Below, piece by piece: positions 6,252 to 9,166 of a stretch of DNA of 9,166 bases. The translations under genes and the position numbers were made by a program. The DNA is from an uncultured Eubacterium sp. GTDB lineage: Bacteria; Bacillota; Clostridia; Lachnospirales; Lachnospiraceae. The notes beneath the pieces are model-generated. The model saw nothing but the letters and a program-made list of their open reading frames with translations. It did not search any database and was not told where the DNA came from. Every line of letters begins with the position of its first letter. The first letter of the stretch is position 1. The DNA lies in contig CAMODP010000070.1 in assembly GCA_946611445.1 (NCBI GenBank), positions 1 through 9,166 on the forward strand, written 5' to 3'.

Positions 6252-6280
6252 TTCACAATCAAAATCAAACGTGCTATAAT
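6252..6280 (+). promoter_or_regulatory. Extended -10 sigma-A promoter for glgC-glgD
   Basis: TTCACA (6252-6257, five of six matches to consensus) is 17 bases from a perfect TATAAT (6275-6280), with TG at 6272-6273 forming an extended -10. Predicted start near 6287, about 23 bases before the glgC ATG. The region upstream holds the 8-bp palindrome GTAATTAC (6224-6231) and an AT-only inverted repeat (6194-6209), either of which could be a protein site; neither is matched to a known regulator. Confidence 0.8.
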
Positions 6281-6309
6281 CCATGTATTAAAAAACAAGA
6301 GGTGATAGC

Positions 6310-7587
6310 ATGATCAAGAAAGAAATGATCGCCATGCTTCTGGCAGGCGGTCAGGGCAGTCGGCTTGGCGTGCTGACGGACAAAGTGGCAAAGCCCGCGG
6401 TTGAATTTGGCGGAAAATACAGGATCATTGACTTTCCTCTGAGCAACTGTATCAATTCCGGTGTGGATACGGTAGGCGTGCTGACACAGTATCAGCCGCT
6501 GCGCCTGAACAGCCACATAGGCATTGGCATCCCGTGGGACCTGGACCGCAATGTCGGCGGCGTGACCATACTGCCTCCGTATGAAAAAAGTGACAGCAGT
6601 GAGTGGTATACTGGCACGGCAAATGCGATATATCAGAACATGGCCTATATGGAGTCCATGAATCCGGATTATGTCCTGATCCTCTCGGGTGATCATATTT
6701 ATAAGATGGACTATGAGGTGATGCTGGATTTCCACCGTGCGAATCACGCGGACGTCACGATTGCCTGTATGCCCGTGCCGATCGAGGAAGCCAGCCGCTT
6801 TGGCGTCATGATTACAGACGGCAACGGCAGGATTACGGATTTCGAGGAAAAGCCTGAACATCCGCGCAGCAATCTGGCCTCTATGGGCATCTATATATTC
6901 AGCTGGAGCACGCTGAAAGAATCCCTGATCGCGCTCCGTGAGCAGAAAGGATGCGATTTCGGCAAGCATATTCTGCCTTACTGCAGAGATAAGGGACAGC
7001 GGCTGTTTGCCTATGAGTTCAACGGGTACTGGAAGGACGTAGGAACGCTCGGATCTTTCTGGGAAGCCAACATGGAGCTGATCGACATCATACCGGAATT
7101 CAACCTGTATGAGGAATTCTGGAAGATCTACACGAACGGTGAGATCATCCGGCCGCAGTATGTATCCGGGGAAGGTGTTGTGGATCGCTGCATCATCGGA
7201 GAGGGTTCGGAAATCTACGGAGAGGTTCACGACTCGGTGATCGGCGCCGGCGTGACGGTCAGCCGGGGCGCCGTTGTCCGCAATTCAATTGTCATGCGCG
7301 GCACAGTGATCGGCGCCGGATCGCAGATCGACAAGGCCATTATTGCCGAGGATGTCCGGATCGGTGACAATGTGCGGATCGGCGTGGGAGAGGAAGTCCC
7401 GAACGTCTGGAAACCGCAGATCTACGGATGGGGGCTGGCCACGATCGGCGAAGGAAGCGTCGTGCCGGACAACATGAAAATAGGAAAGAATACAGTGCTG
7501 AACGGTGTCACAACCGCCGAAGACTACACTGACGGAGAACTGCCAGGAGGCGGGGCCCTGATAAAGGAGGGTGGTGAGCAGCTATGA
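6310..7587 (+). CDS. glgC: Glucose-1-phosphate adenylyltransferase, catalytic subunit
   Basis: This 425-residue enzyme makes ADP-glucose from ATP and glucose-1-phosphate, the first committed step of bacterial glycogen synthesis. The nucleotidyltransferase domain has [11 protein letters not shown] (10-20), [11 protein letters not shown] (28-38), [12 protein letters not shown] (99-110), the metal-binding [10 protein letters not shown] (126-135), and the sugar-phosphate lysine in D-F-E-E-K-P (177-182). The C-terminal part (~285-400) carries hexapeptide-type repeats (I-I-G-E-G-S, V-I-G-A-G-V, V-I-G-A-G-S, I-G-D-N-V) that form a left-handed beta-helix for assembly and allostery. Catalytic residues appear intact. 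The start is supported by AGAGGTGAT (6298-6306) five bases before ATG. Its stop overlaps the glgD start as ATGA, implying co-translation and a mixed GlgC-GlgD enzyme. Confidence 0.97.
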   Translation: MIKKEMIAMLLAGGQGSRLGVLTDKVAKPAVEFGGKYRIIDFPLSNCINSGVDTVGVLTQYQPLRLNSHIGIGIPWDLDRNVGGVTILPPYEKSDSSEWYTGTANAIYQNMAYMESMNPDYVLILSGDHIYKMDYEVMLDFHRANHADVTIACMPVPIEEASRFGVMITDGNGRITDFEEKPEHPRSNLASMGIYIFSWSTLKESLIALREQKGCDFGKHILPYCRDKGQRLFAYEFNGYWKDVGTLGSFWEANMELIDIIPEFNLYEEFWKIYTNGEIIRPQYVSGEGVVDRCIIGEGSEIYGEVHDSVIGAGVTVSRGAVVRNSIVMRGTVIGAGSQIDKAIIAEDVRIGDNVRIGVGEEVPNVWKPQIYGWGLATIGEGSVVPDNMKIGKNTVLNGVTTAEDYTDGELPGGGALIKEGGEQL

Positions 7588-8699
7588 GAGCATTGGGAAT
7601 AATCCTTGCCGGCGGGAACAGCAACAGGATGCGGGAACTGTCCGACAAGCGTGCCATAGCGGCCATGCCGGTCGCAGGCAGTTACCGGAGCATCGATTTT
7701 GCCCTGAGCAGCATGACGAATTCCCACATACAGAAGGTGGCGGTGCTTTCGCAGTATAACGCGAGATCCCTGAACGAGCACCTGATGTCTTCCAAGTGGT
7801 GGAACTTCGGACGCAAGCAGGGCGGGCTGTATGTTTTCACGCCGACTGTGACGACGACAAACAGCTGGTGGTACCGCGGAACGGCAGATGCCCTGTACCA
7901 GAATATCCGGTGGCTGCAGGAGTCGCACGAGCCTTACGTGGTAATCGCATCGGGCGACGGAATATATAAGCTTGACTTTGGCAAGGTTTTGGAATATCAT
8001 ATCGCAAAGCGGGCAGACATCACGATTGTCTGCACGGAATGCAGAGACGACGATCCGAGCCGGTTTGGCGTCCTGAAGATGAACGAAGATTACCGGATTG
8101 AGGAATTTGAAGAGAAACCCATGGTTTCGGATTCCCACCTCATATCAACGGGCATCTACGTGATCAGAAGGCGTCAGCTGATTGAACTGCTGGAACGTTG
8201 TGCACAGGAAGACAGGTACGACCTGGTCAAGGATATCTTTATCCGTTACAAGAACCTGAAACGGATTTATGGATATAAAATAAATACCTATTGGAGCAAC
8301 ATTGCGACGGTGGAATCCTATTATCGAACGAATATGGATTTCTTAAAACCGGAGGTCAGAGATTACTTCTTCAGCCAGTATCCCGGAATCTATTCCAAGA
8401 TCGACGACCTTCCGCCCGCCAAATACAATCCTGGCAACGTGGTAAAGAACAGTTTAATTTCGAGTGGTTGTATCATTAATGGACAAGTTGAAAATTCTAT
8501 CCTCTTCAAAGACGTATATGTAGGCAACAACTGTGTGATAAAGAATTCCATCGTCCTGAACAATGTGTACCTGGGTGACAATACTCATATTGAGAATTGT
8601 ATTGTCGAAAGCCGTGATACGATAAGGGCGAACTCTTATTACTGCGGCGAAGACAGAATCAAGATCGTTATCGAAAAAAATGAGCGGTATGCGATCTAA
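7584..8699 (+). CDS. glgD: GlgD, non-catalytic/regulatory subunit of ADP-glucose pyrophosphorylase
   Basis: A 371-residue paralogue of GlgC, of the type that partners GlgC in Firmicutes and raises its activity while being poorly active or inactive alone (known for the family). The fold is conserved: L-A-G-G-N-S-N-R-M (8-16), [13 protein letters not shown] (95-107), [10 protein letters not shown] (123-132), F-E-E-K-P (175-179), and a short beta-helix end (~285-350). Key catalytic positions have changed: the G-x-G-x-R loop is altered, the lysine of K-P-A-V is Ile25, and the lysine of G-G-K-Y-R is Ser33. ATG 7584 overlaps the glgC stop (ATGA). AGGAGG (7565-7570) is 13 bases upstream, somewhat long but usable with coupling. 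Base composition falls sharply in the last third. Confidence 0.96.
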   Translation: MRALGIILAGGNSNRMRELSDKRAIAAMPVAGSYRSIDFALSSMTNSHIQKVAVLSQYNARSLNEHLMSSKWWNFGRKQGGLYVFTPTVTTTNSWWYRGTADALYQNIRWLQESHEPYVVIASGDGIYKLDFGKVLEYHIAKRADITIVCTECRDDDPSRFGVLKMNEDYRIEEFEEKPMVSDSHLISTGIYVIRRRQLIELLERCAQEDRYDLVKDIFIRYKNLKRIYGYKINTYWSNIATVESYYRTNMDFLKPEVRDYFFSQYPGIYSKIDDLPPAKYNPGNVVKNSLISSGCIINGQVENSILFKDVYVGNNCVIKNSIVLNNVYLGDNTHIENCIVESRDTIRANSYYCGEDRIKIVIEKNERYAI

Positions 8700-8734
8700 G
8701 GAAGATGCCTGCGCAGTGCGGGAGGAGGAGTTGT

Positions 8735-9010
8735 ATGCAGATCACAGATGTCAGAGTACGGAAAGTAGCAAAAGAGGGGAAGATGAAGGCAGTCGTGTCC
8801 ATCACCATCGATGACGAATTCGCGATCCACGATATCAAAGTCATCGAAGGCGAAAAGGGCCTGTTCATTGCAATGCCGAGCAGAAAAACGACAGACGGAG
8901 AATACAGAGACATCGCTCATCCCATTAACTCAGAAACGCGCGACAGAATCCAGAAACTCATTCTGGAAAAATATGACGAAGCCATGCTGATCGAAGAAGA
9001 GGACGTATGA
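8735..9010 (+). CDS. spoVG: SpoVG family RNA/DNA-binding regulator
   Basis: A 91-residue small protein. It opens [11 protein letters not shown], then [25 protein letters not shown] (15-39), and carries the highly conserved [11 protein letters not shown] (42-52) and Y-R-D-I-A-H-P-I-N (58-66), ending in an acidic tail. Family members bind RNA and/or DNA and influence sporulation, septation, envelope or virulence genes; the target here is unknown. The frame extends ten codons upstream to 8705, but AGGAGG at 8723-8728, six bases before ATG 8735, and the conserved N-terminus decide the start. It lies 35 bases after glgD with no terminator between, so it probably shares the glgC transcript. I saw no convincing separate promoter. 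Confidence 0.97.
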   Translation: MQITDVRVRKVAKEGKMKAVVSITIDDEFAIHDIKVIEGEKGLFIAMPSRKTTDGEYRDIAHPINSETRDRIQKLILEKYDEAMLIEEEDV

Positions 9011-9034
9011 GCAGGGTTTTCGCTATATGAGAAA

Positions 9035-9068
9035 AGATACCCGCCGGGAAGCTGGCGGGTATCTCTTT
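9035..9068 (+). terminator. Stem-loop terminator after spoVG
   Basis: An 11-bp stem, 9035-9045 with 9054-9064 (core GATACCCGCC / GGCGGGTATC), has an 8-base loop and is followed by CTCTTT. The plus-strand U-run is modest. On the minus strand the stem is followed by TTTTCTC, so it could work in both directions. It closes the glgC-glgD-spoVG unit, 25 bases after the spoVG stop. Confidence 0.85.
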
Positions 9069-9073
9069 GCCCT

Positions 9074-9106
9074 AATGGGTCAAGGGGGAGTTCTGTTTGA
9101 CTCATT
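9074..9106. repeat. Inverted repeat near the right edge
   Basis: AATGGGTCAA (9074-9083) pairs with TTGACTCATT (9097-9106) over ten positions, one a G.U wobble, with a 13-base loop starting with a G-run. It is followed by a second small palindrome, GCAATTGAATTGC (9111-9123). No gene is supported from 9069 to the edge. This could be a second terminator, an operator for a gene outside the window, or an insertion-sequence end. Confidence 0.5.
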
Positions 9107-9166
9107 TTGCGCAATTGAATTGCCATTTAATGTAGTAATATCGGACGTCGGCCAGGGTCAGTAATA

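Noticed and set aside
8705..8734. Upstream start for spoVG at 8705
   Set aside because: The strong AGGAGG lies just before 8735, and the SpoVG family begins M-x-I-T-D-V-R; the ten extra residues show no similarity.

Overview
The window looks like chromosomal core DNA from a Clostridia-type Firmicute, most likely a Lachnospiraceae-like gut anaerobe with fairly high GC. This is inferred from the gene set (dapA-dapB, a DnaD/DnaI-type primosome pair, glgC-glgD, spoVG), from strong purine-rich ribosome binding sites, and from sigma-A-like promoters. Species cannot be fixed from sequence alone.

Layout. The plus strand opens with the 3' end of dapA (1-262), then a 215-base gap holding a strongly foldable element (287-436), then complete dapB (478-1230). 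These are consecutive steps of lysine/diaminopimelate synthesis. Converging on dapB with only three bases between stop codons is a four-gene minus-strand cluster, read in the order murC (from 6064), dnaD-like loader (from 4666), DnaC/DnaI-like helicase loader (from 3403), and a long divergent ribose-phosphate pyrophosphokinase (2421-1234). Spacings of 10-36 bases and one likely promoter upstream of murC suggest a single transcript joining wall precursor synthesis, replication restart/initiation and PRPP supply.

A 245-base divergent region (6065-6309) carries back-to-back promoters for the murC cluster and for glgC. On the plus strand follow glgC (6310-7587) and glgD (ATGA overlap), the catalytic and non-catalytic subunits of ADP-glucose pyrophosphorylase for glycogen synthesis, and then spoVG (8735-9010), a small RNA/DNA-binding regulator. 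A clear stem-loop terminator (9035-9068) ends this unit. The last ~100 bases hold a second hairpin and no supported gene.

The least expected item is the dapA-dapB intergenic element. It can form a 15-bp perfect basal helix that extends by further pairs and two tandem G.A steps, a possible bulged-G (loop E) internal loop, a 7-bp middle helix and a capped hairpin. The 5' strand of its basal helix (GGAACCA) is repeated exactly at the dapB ribosome binding site, so the 3' strand could pair with either one. This is the arrangement expected of a translational switch. I do not recognise it as a known riboswitch class. All other genes are ordinary housekeeping or storage genes, with a few local oddities noted below.
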